The notes beneath the pieces are model-generated. The model saw nothing but the letters and a program-made list of their open reading frames with translations, was not told where the DNA came from and did no database searches. A DNA stretch of 64,000 nt from a bacterium (lineage in GTDB: Bacteria > Orphanbacterota > Orphanbacteria > Orphanbacterales > Orphanbacteraceae), in contig JALGYY010000002.1 in NCBI GenBank assembly GCA_025782575.1, positions 38,729 to 102,728 of the forward strand. Direction: 5' to 3'. Within the stretch, counting starts at the first letter, position 1. Every line of letters starts with the position of its first letter. Made by a program: the position numbers and the translations under genes. Below, piece by piece: positions 52,085 through 60,759 of the stretch.

Positions 52085-52621
52085 TCAATTGTACGCTTTC
52101 CCCCGGCTGGCAAAAGAGAGCAGAACCACCTGATGCGTTGCAGAGTCCGGCTGATAAATGAGACGGAAATTTCCGATCCGATAGCGCCAGAGACCGCGCC
52201 GCTCGCCGGTAAGCGGTTTTACGGTATTCCCCTTGGCCGTCAGGGGTTCCCGGCAGATACTGCTGATCGCCTCGAGAATCCGCCCCTGAAGTTTTCGGTC
52301 GATCTTTCGAATCGCGCGAATAAACTCTTCGCTCATGGCGACCAGCCATTCGGATTTCCCGGCCGACAGATGGCCCGCGACCCCGGCCGGGATTTCGAAG
52401 ACCGTCGAATGGGGCTCCGGACCAGCCGTCTCCGCCGGATGTACGCCCGCCTCCCAAAGGTTGGCCAGTCCGCGTGATGCGGTTGCCAGATCGAGTGTTG
52501 TGACTTGATTGGTTCTGACGTCTGATAAACTTGCGGAAAGCGATTGCGTTTCTACGGGATTAAGATCTCCTGCCGCACCAGCGGCATCGATTGCGGCGCG
52601 GAGTCGTTCAGGGAGGGACAT
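52085..52621 (-). CDS. RelE/ParE-superfamily protein with a 92-residue N-terminal extension
   Basis: A 178-residue protein. Residues ~94-178 are a RelE-type fold: MSEEFIRAIRKIDRKLQGRI, KPLTGERRGLWRYRIGNFRL, QVVLLSFASRGKAY, with the Arg-rich GLWRYR..G.FRLIY strands of RelE/ParE toxins. The first ~92 residues (SLPERLRAAIDAAGAAGDLN ... TLDLATASRGLANLW) are not typical of free toxins and might be a built-in antitoxin, regulator or partner-binding domain. ATG 52621 was chosen because GAGGGAG stands two bases upstream and the earlier start overlaps the preceding gene. That gene, 25 bp upstream, does not look like a classic antitoxin. Confidence 0.75.
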   Translation of the reverse strand: MSLPERLRAAIDAAGAAGDLNPVETQSLSASLSDVRTNQVTTLDLATASRGLANLWEAGVHPAETAGPEPHSTVFEIPAGVAGHLSAGKSEWLVAMSEEFIRAIRKIDRKLQGRILEAISSICREPLTAKGNTVKPLTGERRGLWRYRIGNFRLIYQPDSATHQVVLLSFASRGKAYN

Positions 52622-52646
52622 TGCTCCCTCGTTTTTTCTTCGCCCC

Positions 52647-52937
52647 TTATCCACCATTTCCATCACTACCCTTCCGGACGCACACAAATTCCGTCATACG
52701 AATGGTCCGGTCATAGGAATTCAGGTGTCCATACCGGCCGCGCACGCTCACTTCACCTCGGATCTCGGCGTGAATGCCCTGATACGGCTCTTCAGCGAGC
52801 TCATCGTAGGAGCGCCTGAGCTCCTCGTACGCATCGCCGTCTGGAATCAACCACCACTTCTCTCCGGAATCCGCCGGCTCGAATGCGCTCACCTCGAACC
52901 CGAAGCGGGCGATTCCCTTATACAACTCATCACCCAA
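52647..52937 (-). CDS. Small protein of unknown function upstream of the RelE-like gene
   Basis: A 96-residue product from TTG 52937, which has GGAGGAG 6 bases upstream. The frame stays open 32 codons further, but the promoter at 52968-52976 lies inside that extension, so the shorter form is preferred. The sequence (YKGIARFGFEVSAFEPADSG, EKWWLIPDGDAYEELRRSYD, VSVRGRYGHLNSYDRTIRM) resembles small periplasmic domains of the NlpE-like style, but there is no signal peptide. Function unknown. Confidence 0.6.
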   Translation of the reverse strand: MGDELYKGIARFGFEVSAFEPADSGEKWWLIPDGDAYEELRRSYDELAEEPYQGIHAEIRGEVSVRGRYGHLNSYDRTIRMTEFVCVRKGSDGNGG

Positions 52938-52967
52938 TGGGCTCTCCTCCGCCTGGTATCCGATTCC

Positions 52968-52976
52968 ATGATACCA
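52968..52976 (-). promoter_or_regulatory. Extended -10 promoter of the small gene and RelE-like gene
   Basis: The minus strand reads TGTGGTATCAT: a TGTG stretch before TATCAT, a full match to the extended -10. It lies 31 bases before TTG 52937 and decides the start of that gene. Confidence 0.5.
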
Positions 52977-53074
52977 CAACAACTTGGCATCACATGGCAG
53001 CGCTCTGCCCCTCCGAGAATGGCGAAAAGGCATTAGCCCTTGTACCCCTTGCTCGCCATGACTATGATCGATTC

Positions 53075-55042
53075 ATGGATCTTCCCCTTCCAGGAACCCG
53101 GATTCATCATTTAATACAATTCCCGGCTTCCCCGCTCGTCGTAGCCGCAATGTCTCTAGCCCTCTTCACATCCGCTCATAGCGCACCGAACGAGATCGTC
53201 GAAGTGATGACCGTTCATGAGTCTCAGGCTAAGCAATTGACTATCAGGATCTTAAGAAACCTCAAACCACTTGAAGCATTGCTTCGGGAGCAGCCGGACG
53301 GATCGGAACATCTCCCTCCCGAACTTCGTCCGCAGGTGACGGAGAAACTCCGTGAGAACGAGAACCTGCTCGTGAAGATCGAGCTGCACCATGCTCAAGC
53401 GGAGCGCCTCCGGCTGGAAACCTACCCGAAAGGTCAACCTCCACCATCGGTGCGCGAAATCCTCGTGAATCTCAGTAAGTTCGAGAAACTGGCGCGTGGC
53501 CAGTTCGAGCGCTTTCGCATCCTTGCCGGAGCGCCGATGATCATCTCTATCGACGAGCGGGCCGGCGTTCGCTTCAGCGGCGAGGCGGAGATCGGCCTCG
53601 GGTCGAACAAAGCGACCACCTTCGTAGGAGGAGTGGAGGTGGCGCAGACCGATATTTCGCGCTCTCTCATACGAACAAGACTGATGAGCGAGATCACCCC
53701 GAAGGACAAGATATCTGTGGAGATCCTGCGGAACGAGGAGGTTCACTTTACCCCATCAACGCGCACGAACGGAGAGATCCGCTACGACCGGAGAGCGAGC
53801 AGGGCGTTGAAGTTCCATGCCGGCGCCGAGATCACCGGCTTCAAGGATGATTCCAACAGGAATGCCGAGTATGGCGACAGCGAGTTCGAGATTGGTGGCA
53901 CGTACAACTCATCAAGAAAATTCCGCGCCAAAGGCTTCGCCCGTTTCCAGTCCCGCTCGTTCGACAACATCGATGATGCCGACTTCGGTGACCGCCGGCT
54001 TCAAGGGGAGCTGTCCGGGAAGAGTTCCGGCGCTGACTGGAAAATCAAGGGCTACAGCACACGACATGATGCCGACGTCGATACCGAGGACAGCGATAAG
54101 GGAAAAGTCTCCGGTCAGATTGGCATCGTAAGCGGCAAGGACCGGCGCCTCTCGATCGAGTTGTATGTGGAGGGAGCGGAGTTCGACAGGGATGACGACA
54201 CACGGACCTTCTCGAAGCGGGGTGCTCGGCTCGAAAGCCGCGGCGGGAGTGGTTCTGGCACCAAGCGGACATCGTACTTAGCCTTCGACAGGCGTGAGCA
54301 CGACGTGAACGAAGACCGGGATTACAAACAGTATAAGATAGGAATCAAGTCGTTCAGTTTTGATACGCAGAATGGTTCCCAACGAAACTCCTTAACCGCC
54401 CTCTATCGCAATTTTGTCGGTGAGGGAAGTCGCGCCTTTCTTGACTTCGCCGAAGGACGGTGGGATCGGTCGACGCAATCCCTCAGCTCGTCGGGCGCCG
54501 GCACCTTCTTGAAAACCTCTCACTTCTTCCGGTGGTACTTTGACGATGGGGATATCGAGCGAAACGCCGAACTCAATCAGTATGCATGGTTCGGAGTCGC
54601 TGTGTCGCGGAAGAATCCGCTTCGCGTCGGCCCGTTTGTTGCGGGCGACACCGATCTGATCACTGAAGAGGACGTCACTGATCCGGTGACCGGCGAAGAA
54701 CTCGGAACGTTCGACTCCCCCACGAACACCGTCCGCTATGGCATTAAGGGAGATGCAAAGATTTCGGCCGGCAAGATTCGCGGCGGTTTCTCCGGCCGGG
54801 TCGAGCGCTTGAAACTATATAATGTAGACGATTCGCCGACTACGAACCGCCTCGAACTGAGCGGTGACCTGGAGGTCCCACTCACTGACGTCCTCACCGG
54901 CTCCGTCCGGGGGCAGTACTACAAAACCGGGTCGGACGATCCGGGTACGGTTGAAACCAGCGAGATCGATCTTCTCTTCAGCCTCATCTACACGTTCGAC
55001 CGTCCCAACACGCCCAGATCGGGAAGGAGCATTACGCCATGA
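53075..55042 (+). CDS. Outer-membrane beta-barrel-like protein
   Basis: About 655 residues. The signal segment is FPASPLVVAAMSLALFTSAH. Residues ~40-150 form helices (VMTVHESQAKQLTIRILRNL), and the rest (~160-650) is a long run of amphipathic strands with alternating charged and aromatic residues (GEAEIGLGSNKATTFVGGVE, ELSGDLEVPLTDVLTGSVRG). It ends close to LLFSLIYTFDR. An outer-membrane barrel with a periplasmic helical region is inferred; no family was recognised. The ATG at 53075 lacks a good ribosome site; upstream in-frame sequence does not look coding. Its stop overlaps the next gene's start (ATGA), so the two products are probably made together. Confidence 0.72.
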   Translation: MDLPLPGTRIHHLIQFPASPLVVAAMSLALFTSAHSAPNEIVEVMTVHESQAKQLTIRILRNLKPLEALLREQPDGSEHLPPELRPQVTEKLRENENLLVKIELHHAQAERLRLETYPKGQPPPSVREILVNLSKFEKLARGQFERFRILAGAPMIISIDERAGVRFSGEAEIGLGSNKATTFVGGVEVAQTDISRSLIRTRLMSEITPKDKISVEILRNEEVHFTPSTRTNGEIRYDRRASRALKFHAGAEITGFKDDSNRNAEYGDSEFEIGGTYNSSRKFRAKGFARFQSRSFDNIDDADFGDRRLQGELSGKSSGADWKIKGYSTRHDADVDTEDSDKGKVSGQIGIVSGKDRRLSIELYVEGAEFDRDDDTRTFSKRGARLESRGGSGSGTKRTSYLAFDRREHDVNEDRDYKQYKIGIKSFSFDTQNGSQRNSLTALYRNFVGEGSRAFLDFAEGRWDRSTQSLSSSGAGTFLKTSHFFRWYFDDGDIERNAELNQYAWFGVAVSRKNPLRVGPFVAGDTDLITEEDVTDPVTGEELGTFDSPTNTVRYGIKGDAKISAGKIRGGFSGRVERLKLYNVDDSPTTNRLELSGDLEVPLTDVLTGSVRGQYYKTGSDDPGTVETSEIDLLFSLIYTFDRPNTPRSGRSITP

Positions 55043-57993
55043 AGTCCGTGCGCGCACGAATCACAGCCGCGGCACCGCTCCTGGTAGCCGCGTTCTTTCT
55101 GCTCGTCCTTACGATCACCACGTCTGCCGACACACGAGAGCGCAACCCGGTGGAGTCATTAACACAGGAAGAGATCGATGCGCTCGCCAAAATGTACGGC
55201 GAGAAGGGAGCGAAGGGACTCTACGAGAGTGATCCGGCCTTTCGCGACGCCGTTCTTCTGAGGGCATCACAGCAGACTGCGCAGCGCGTCAGACAAGCCC
55301 GCGAGGAAGTCAGGAGAATCGAGGACCAGCAGATTCAAGATGCGTTCCTTCGCTCGATGAAGGAATTCAGGGACATTTACGGTAGAGCGACGAAGGACAA
55401 GGAGTGGTACCACGCCGCCGGCGACTATGGCGGAGCGTCGACAGCCCACTGGAATGACCAGGTAGCGCGCACCGAAGCGGCTGTGGCGAATGGTGATGCG
55501 GCCGCATCGCAATCGACGGTCGACTACTACAAGCGCCTGGCGTCGGGATCCGATGCGCTCCACCGCATGGCAAAGATTGCCAGAGATTACGATGAGCTCA
55601 GCAAGAAATCGGCGGCGGCTGATGCGGGTGGGGCGGCGGAAATGGCGGACTTCTCGGCGTCTGCCATGAAGGCGTTTCTCGCGCACGCCAAGGACTACGT
55701 GGACGTCCTCGCCGCACGGCAGAGTGGTGAGCTTGCGAAGCTCGCCCCTCTCGGCCAATCGATCCCCGGTATCCGCGGCCCGAACAGCGAGCAGATCATA
55801 GAAAGAGTGCTTGCCACGGAGGGAAACATACGCGCCCTGAAGGATGCAGGTTGGTATGCTAGTGAGGCAATCAAGAAGATCGATACGGCAAGCAAAGTGG
55901 TGAGAACCCTCGACCAGATGATTAACAATCCGGACTTCGCTCGACTCGAAGACAGCGAGTACCTCACACAACCCCAGAAAGAGTTCGGGACAACGATGAT
56001 TGCCGCCGGTAAAGCGGTTCAGGGGCTCGCCGACATATTCGGCGCGGACATCGGCAATGTGCCGGCGCAGATACTCAAGGACGGCGGCCTTGGAATCGAG
56101 GCGATCGGCCAGGCGGTCGGCTTTGCGGGTGAACTCGAGAAGGGCAAGCGCCAGAGGGGGACCGGCGGCATCGCCACCGAATACAGCGGTCCTCTCGACA
56201 ACTTCGGAGCCGTGAATCTCACAGTACGGCAAAACGGCGCAACAAGCGTACTTACGATCCCGGATGGCAGCGGGGGTTACGTGACACTCTCCGGCGACGA
56301 TTTGAAAGCGCTCAGCGATGCGGTCTCCGCGTTTACCAGCCTCGCCGGACGTAACCCAACTCAGAAAGAGCTCGCTACTCTCGCCGCAGGCGGAGACCTG
56401 ATCATCGATGGCCGGCGCGTAAATATGAACTCTCTCTCCAATCCACACACCCGGACTGACAACGACCTCCGCGGCGCCGAACGTACTGAGCTTGACGCGT
56501 TCATCAAAGACGCCCTTGCAGGCCTTCCCGAAGGCCAGAAGAAGGGGCTGGACCCGGACAGCGGAGTTGAAGGCGGGTGGAGCCGCCAGGACCACAGGGA
56601 CAAGCGGGATGAAATGGATCGCCTGACACAGGAACTTTATGGCGTCAATGTAAGCTCGACTCTCTACGGTGCTGATCTGCTCCAGCATGGTCGGATCACC
56701 GAAAACCTCGAAGAAGTGATCAAGGCGAACAGGACAACTCTGGAGAGATTGGAAGAAATGCTCGAGGACGAGTCACTCTCCCAACGCGAGCGACTCGAGG
56801 CGGAGAAGCGCTACATTGAAGAGTTGCGGCGTCTCCAGGCGCTTGCCGCCGCGAGAGAAAAGGCGGAAAAAGAAAAAGCTGGCGGAACGGGCGAGGAGGA
56901 GGGAGAGACTGCAGCGGGAGATACGGGCAAGAAGGACGAAGAGTCTGCCGGTAGTGGCGGGAGCGTGGACGACGCTCTTCGCGAATTGACCGGCGGCGCT
57001 ACGGAGCCCGACCCGGAAAAGGCGCGCACAACTGCCGAGCTTCTCGAGGACACTGGTATCACAAGAACTCACCACGAGTTGAGGGAGGCGTTCGATGTGT
57101 TCGACGAGAGCGCCCTCGACCTGGCGCAGCAGATCCGGAATATCTCAGCGAGTGGCGAGGAGATCTGCCACGACGAGACGGTGGGGTATCTCTTCTACAC
57201 GACGGCGATGCTGAATGAGATCGTGCAATCGCTTTATAAGGAATTGCTCGTCGAAGGCCGGCGCGCGTCCGGTATGAACGCCGGGGGGCGGAACCTGTCA
57301 GAACCCGACATGGATATGCTCAACTCGCGCGACCAGCTGCGCATCTCCGCGGGTACGGTCATGGCAGGGCGCGCGGAGGGGACATACGAGCTTCTCACCA
57401 GCGAGATCGAACGTCTCGATGCCGGCTGTGATCTCGACGATCTCCTCCGGAGCGGCGAAGAGGTGGCCGAACTGGATCAGGACCCGGAGAGCGGCGTCGA
57501 CGGTGGCCGGCCGCCCGTGACCGGATCGGGAGACGATACCGGGGACGACGACGATGATGGCGATCCTGGGAACGACACGGATGGTGACTTCGTCGCCATC
57601 GGCTCTGTGGTCGAACAGAACCAGGCGGGGCAAGCATGCGATCTCGGAACTACGGCATCCGTCACGGCACAGGTCTCGTTCCCCGAACGGGTCAGACCGA
57701 ATTCCACGTTCACCATCCAGGTCAACGCGACCTGGAACACGGCCGGGAAATTCGATTCGGCGGAACTGCTCGTCTTCATCAGCGCTCTGGGCATAGAGAA
57801 GACGGAGACTAGTCCTGGCTCCAGCGGCAGCCGGACATTCAACATCCAGTTCAATTCTTCGGAAGTCGACTTCAGCCTGCCGGGACACGTGATTCTTGTA
57901 ACGGTGCTCTCGACCTTTGAGTGTGACGATCGAACCGGGGACAGCGGGTTCAGCAACCAGGTCGGGAGAACGCAGGCCTATTCGAATTTCTAG
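55039..57993 (+). CDS. Large secreted coiled-coil protein with C-terminal Ig-like domain
   Basis: A 984-residue exported protein of unknown function. The signal peptide is ITAAAPLLVAAFFLLVLTIT-like (residues ~8-28). Helical and coiled-coil stretches dominate residues ~40-300 (QTAQRVRQAREEVRRIEDQQ) and ~550-640 (RERLEAEKRYIEELRRLQAL). A glycine/Asp-rich linker (DDTGDDDDDGDPG) precedes a beta-sandwich at ~855-980 (VRPNSTFTIQVNATWN) resembling a CARDB/Ig domain. The phrase DP(D/E)SGV(E/D)GG occurs twice (~505 and ~815). It is translationally coupled to the barrel protein upstream, so it may be its exported or surface-anchored partner. Confidence 0.75.
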   Translation: MKSVRARITAAAPLLVAAFFLLVLTITTSADTRERNPVESLTQEEIDALAKMYGEKGAKGLYESDPAFRDAVLLRASQQTAQRVRQAREEVRRIEDQQIQDAFLRSMKEFRDIYGRATKDKEWYHAAGDYGGASTAHWNDQVARTEAAVANGDAAASQSTVDYYKRLASGSDALHRMAKIARDYDELSKKSAAADAGGAAEMADFSASAMKAFLAHAKDYVDVLAARQSGELAKLAPLGQSIPGIRGPNSEQIIERVLATEGNIRALKDAGWYASEAIKKIDTASKVVRTLDQMINNPDFARLEDSEYLTQPQKEFGTTMIAAGKAVQGLADIFGADIGNVPAQILKDGGLGIEAIGQAVGFAGELEKGKRQRGTGGIATEYSGPLDNFGAVNLTVRQNGATSVLTIPDGSGGYVTLSGDDLKALSDAVSAFTSLAGRNPTQKELATLAAGGDLIIDGRRVNMNSLSNPHTRTDNDLRGAERTELDAFIKDALAGLPEGQKKGLDPDSGVEGGWSRQDHRDKRDEMDRLTQELYGVNVSSTLYGADLLQHGRITENLEEVIKANRTTLERLEEMLEDESLSQRERLEAEKRYIEELRRLQALAAAREKAEKEKAGGTGEEEGETAAGDTGKKDEESAGSGGSVDDALRELTGGATEPDPEKARTTAELLEDTGITRTHHELREAFDVFDESALDLAQQIRNISASGEEICHDETVGYLFYTTAMLNEIVQSLYKELLVEGRRASGMNAGGRNLSEPDMDMLNSRDQLRISAGTVMAGRAEGTYELLTSEIERLDAGCDLDDLLRSGEEVAELDQDPESGVDGGRPPVTGSGDDTGDDDDDGDPGNDTDGDFVAIGSVVEQNQAGQACDLGTTASVTAQVSFPERVRPNSTFTIQVNATWNTAGKFDSAELLVFISALGIEKTETSPGSSGSRTFNIQFNSSEVDFSLPGHVILVTVLSTFECDDRTGDSGFSNQVGRTQAYSNF

Positions 57994-57996
57994 TGG

Positions 57997-59742
57997 TCAA
58001 TCGGTCTGTAGTTTTCTTAATTGACTCAAGGCACTCGCGAATTTCGGGTCGATTTCCAGCACTTTCTCATAGTGCGCGATCGCCTTCTCACGATCACCCA
58101 TTCGGAGGGTAATTTCCGCAAGACTGTCCCATGCGTTTGCTGATTCGGGAAACAGCCTCGTCGCGAGTTCGAGAATTTCGTGGGCACGATCAATCTTATC
58201 GGAAAACGCGGCTGCATACCCTGCCGCATTCAATTTGTTGCGAAGCAAGGCGAGCAGATCGGCATTGTCGCCATGTCTTTCCAGAATCAGGCGGATATCC
58301 GCCTCCGTATTATCTTTCTGAAGTGCCTCATCAACCTGTGAATAGACACCCATCAAAGTTTCGTACTCGCCGGCCATGGAAGCGCGCAGTATGTCGAGTT
58401 CGCTTTTATCCATCCACTTACCGGCGACTGCAACACCGGCCACGTCACGCACATGGCGCACATCATCCAGAGGGTTTTCTTCGATCAATATCAGATCAGC
58501 GCGATATCCAGGTGCGATTTGACCGAATCGCTCTTCGCTGTCGACATACCTGCGCACGAATTCGCCGCCGTTTCGAGTCCCGATTGACAGCGCATCGTAA
58601 TTGCTCAACCCCGCCTTGACCAGCTCGGTCAATTCTCGGTGCGCCGCCCGGCCGGGAAACAAGCCGGGCAATGTCGCATCGGTTCCGATCACCTGCAGGA
58701 TATTCGCTTCCTGAAAACTTCTCGTCAGTTCCTGAAGCAGCTCATACTTGATCTGTCCCCGAAAGATGAAATTTTCAATCTCCCTGCGCCGATTGATGTT
58801 TCCGGCGCGCCAGTCCAGAACTGTATTGGGGTGCTGGTACTTCAGCTCCCCATCCATCCAGATGTGGTCCAGGCCGTCCCACATAAGAAGGTTTGTAAAC
58901 GTGAAACTGAGGTCCGGCATGACCGCTACGTCATTCTCCTGGAGAACCTTAACTAGCGCTGGAATCTTTGACAGATCGGGCCGGTAGGTGAGATCCATGT
59001 CCTTCGTGCTGCGTGGACCGTCAAAATATGTAAAGAAAAACTCCTCCGTGTGGGCAACCGCATCCAGTCCACCCCGCAAAGCAATCAACGGATCGAAGTT
59101 ACGTGGAATGTGACCGAATACCGGCAGGTTCAGACGTCCCGCCTCCTCTACGATCGCCCTGAATACTGGAAGCGAAACATTGTTATACGTTTTGACGAAA
59201 TCGAAACCGGCTGCCTTCATTTCGGCGACCTTCGCCCGGGCCGCGTCAGGTGATGGGATGGGAAGCAGGCTACCACCAGTGGGTGGGTCCCCGTCAAGCG
59301 TACGCTCGGTAGTATAGATATTCGGACCAGTCATTTCGCCGCTTGCGATCTGACGTCGGTGTTCGAGAAGTTCTTTTCCTCGCGCGGCTGAACCGCCAAG
59401 ATGCATGACCGTGGTCACACCCCATGCAAGGTAATTGACGTATTCGTCCGGACGACGGATATGCACGTGCAGATCAACGAGGCCGGGCATGAGATAGCGC
59501 CCGTTACCTTCAATCACGCGGGCATTTTCCGGTAGAGCGATATCAGCGGTATTTCCTACCGCGCGAATCCGTCCGTTTGAAACGATGACAGTCTGATTCT
59601 CGAGGACGCTATTCCCATCCATCGGGACTACATGGACATCCACGATGGCGAGCGTGGAGTTATCCAGGCTGTTTTGCGCCGAGGCGTACTGACCAGCCAG
59701 CGAAATGAACATGATCATGAGAGTGGAATAGATCGTACGCAT
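57997..59742 (-). CDS. Secreted amidohydrolase (imidazolonepropionase-like) with C-terminal TPRs
   Basis: A 581-residue exported metal-dependent hydrolase. Signal peptide TIYSTLMIMFISLAGQYASA. Metal ligands in order: H92 and H94 (VDLHVHI), K184 (FVKTY, probably carboxylated), H211 (FGHIP), H231 (VAHTEEF) and D355 (GTDATLPG). These match the binuclear amidohydrolase family that includes prolidase-like and imidazolonepropionase-related enzymes. Residues ~500-580 hold one or two TPRs (DREKAIAHYEKVLEIDPKFA), an unusual addition. GGAGGT lies 13 bases before the ATG. Its stop is 3 bp from the convergent gene. The substrate is probably a peptide or lactam-like compound. Confidence 0.87.
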   Translation of the reverse strand: MRTIYSTLMIMFISLAGQYASAQNSLDNSTLAIVDVHVVPMDGNSVLENQTVIVSNGRIRAVGNTADIALPENARVIEGNGRYLMPGLVDLHVHIRRPDEYVNYLAWGVTTVMHLGGSAARGKELLEHRRQIASGEMTGPNIYTTERTLDGDPPTGGSLLPIPSPDAARAKVAEMKAAGFDFVKTYNNVSLPVFRAIVEEAGRLNLPVFGHIPRNFDPLIALRGGLDAVAHTEEFFFTYFDGPRSTKDMDLTYRPDLSKIPALVKVLQENDVAVMPDLSFTFTNLLMWDGLDHIWMDGELKYQHPNTVLDWRAGNINRRREIENFIFRGQIKYELLQELTRSFQEANILQVIGTDATLPGLFPGRAAHRELTELVKAGLSNYDALSIGTRNGGEFVRRYVDSEERFGQIAPGYRADLILIEENPLDDVRHVRDVAGVAVAGKWMDKSELDILRASMAGEYETLMGVYSQVDEALQKDNTEADIRLILERHGDNADLLALLRNKLNAAGYAAAFSDKIDRAHEILELATRLFPESANAWDSLAEITLRMGDREKAIAHYEKVLEIDPKFASALSQLRKLQTD

Positions 59743-59821
59743 CGATCAGTGGTTTACCTCCGGATCACAAATCGGCATTGACCCGCTTACCTCCCCGTGA
59801 TTGTGTCTTGCACTCAACGGC

Positions 59822-59830
59822 ATCATACCA
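59822..59830 (-). promoter_or_regulatory. Extended -10 promoter of the amidohydrolase gene
   Basis: The minus strand reads TGTGGTATGATG, a full match, 80 bases before the start. Confidence 0.5.
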
Positions 59831-59920
59831 CAGCACTACAAACTTGCGTCGAACGAGGGGCGTCGGTCCAGGCGACCTCGCCCCCAATGCAACGGTACTC
59901 AGCGTCAACGGCTGTATGAT

Positions 59921-60607
59921 ATGCTGCGGCCCATGCGAACCACCTGTCAAACCATCGGTTCTCATTGGAACAGATCTGACACGATCGTTCTTGGTGGGAA
60001 CCTCTTGGCACTCGGACTCTTCATTGCAAACTGCTGGTGGGGACTGATCTCCGTCGCTGTCATCGGGGCCCTCGGTCCATTGGGCTTTCAGATCTCACGT
60101 GCACGCGGGGGCGATGATGTCTTGAGAACAGCCCTCATCGTTGGCGGGGTAGCGGCGCTCATCTGGCCTGTGAGCGAGCGGGCTGTGGCAACGGCGATGG
60201 GCTGGTGGGGAGCGTACGTCAAGACCGGCTACATGTTATTGGACACCCCGCTTTACACCGTCCTCATCGGTTGGTTGGGGGCGGCGTATTGCGTGTACGT
60301 CGGCATGCGAGTGAAGGAGATGGGGTTCTCTATCGCGACCGTGGCGCTCACGACCGGCATCTCGGGGTTCGCGCTGGGTGTTGTCGGAGAGAATCTCTTC
60401 GTCTGTTCCGGGATGTGGACTTACGAAACGGCGCGGTGGCATCTCTGGACCGTGCCGGCGTTTGTTACCGCCACGTACGGCATCGCCTATGGTGTGCAGC
60501 CACTCTTCAATCGTTGGCCGCCGGTGGTGAACGGCCTCGCGATTGTAGCAGTGATTGCGGTCACGAGCATCGCGCTGGGTCTTATCACAGGCTTTTATCC
60601 GAGGTAA
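59921..60607 (+). CDS. Polytopic membrane protein of unknown function
   Basis: About 228 residues, with six or seven hydrophobic helices (IVLGGNLLALGLFIANCWWG, TALIVGGVAALIWPVSERAV, GLAIVAVIAVTSIALGLITG). Short loops carry conserved-looking polar residues (GENLFVCSGMWTY, ARWHLWTVP), loosely reminiscent of carotenoid-cyclase-type helical proteins, but the similarity is too weak for a name. ATG 59921 and ATG 59933 are both possible; neither has a good ribosome site. A frame extension further upstream is arginine-rich and not membrane-like. Confidence 0.65.
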   Translation: MLRPMRTTCQTIGSHWNRSDTIVLGGNLLALGLFIANCWWGLISVAVIGALGPLGFQISRARGGDDVLRTALIVGGVAALIWPVSERAVATAMGWWGAYVKTGYMLLDTPLYTVLIGWLGAAYCVYVGMRVKEMGFSIATVALTTGISGFALGVVGENLFVCSGMWTYETARWHLWTVPAFVTATYGIAYGVQPLFNRWPPVVNGLAIVAVIAVTSIALGLITGFYPR

Positions 60608-60698
60608 CCCGGGCCGCTTATCGCGATTCAGCGTTCATCTCGTGCAGATGGAGTCCCCTATAGAGGGTGGACTAGTAATTTAGAGCCATAGGATTGAA

Positions 60699-60727
60699 TT
60701 GCCTTGATCGCACTGATGTGGTATAGT
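60699..60727 (+). promoter_or_regulatory. Promoter of the repeat-protein gene
   Basis: TTGCCT (60699-60704), a 17-base spacer ending TGTGG, and TATAGT (60722-60727). This is the only case in which both an extended -10 and a properly spaced -35 are visible. It lies 32 bases before the ATG. Confidence 0.55.
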
Positions 60728-60759
60728 AGTAGAGTTATTTGTCGTCCCGGAAGGCTACT

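Noticed and set aside
55267-56688. A 473-codon open frame on the minus strand inside the large secreted protein gene
   Set aside because: It is an antisense shadow; composition follows the reverse complement of GC-rich codons, with no start site or domain, whereas the plus-strand gene has a signal peptide and coupling.
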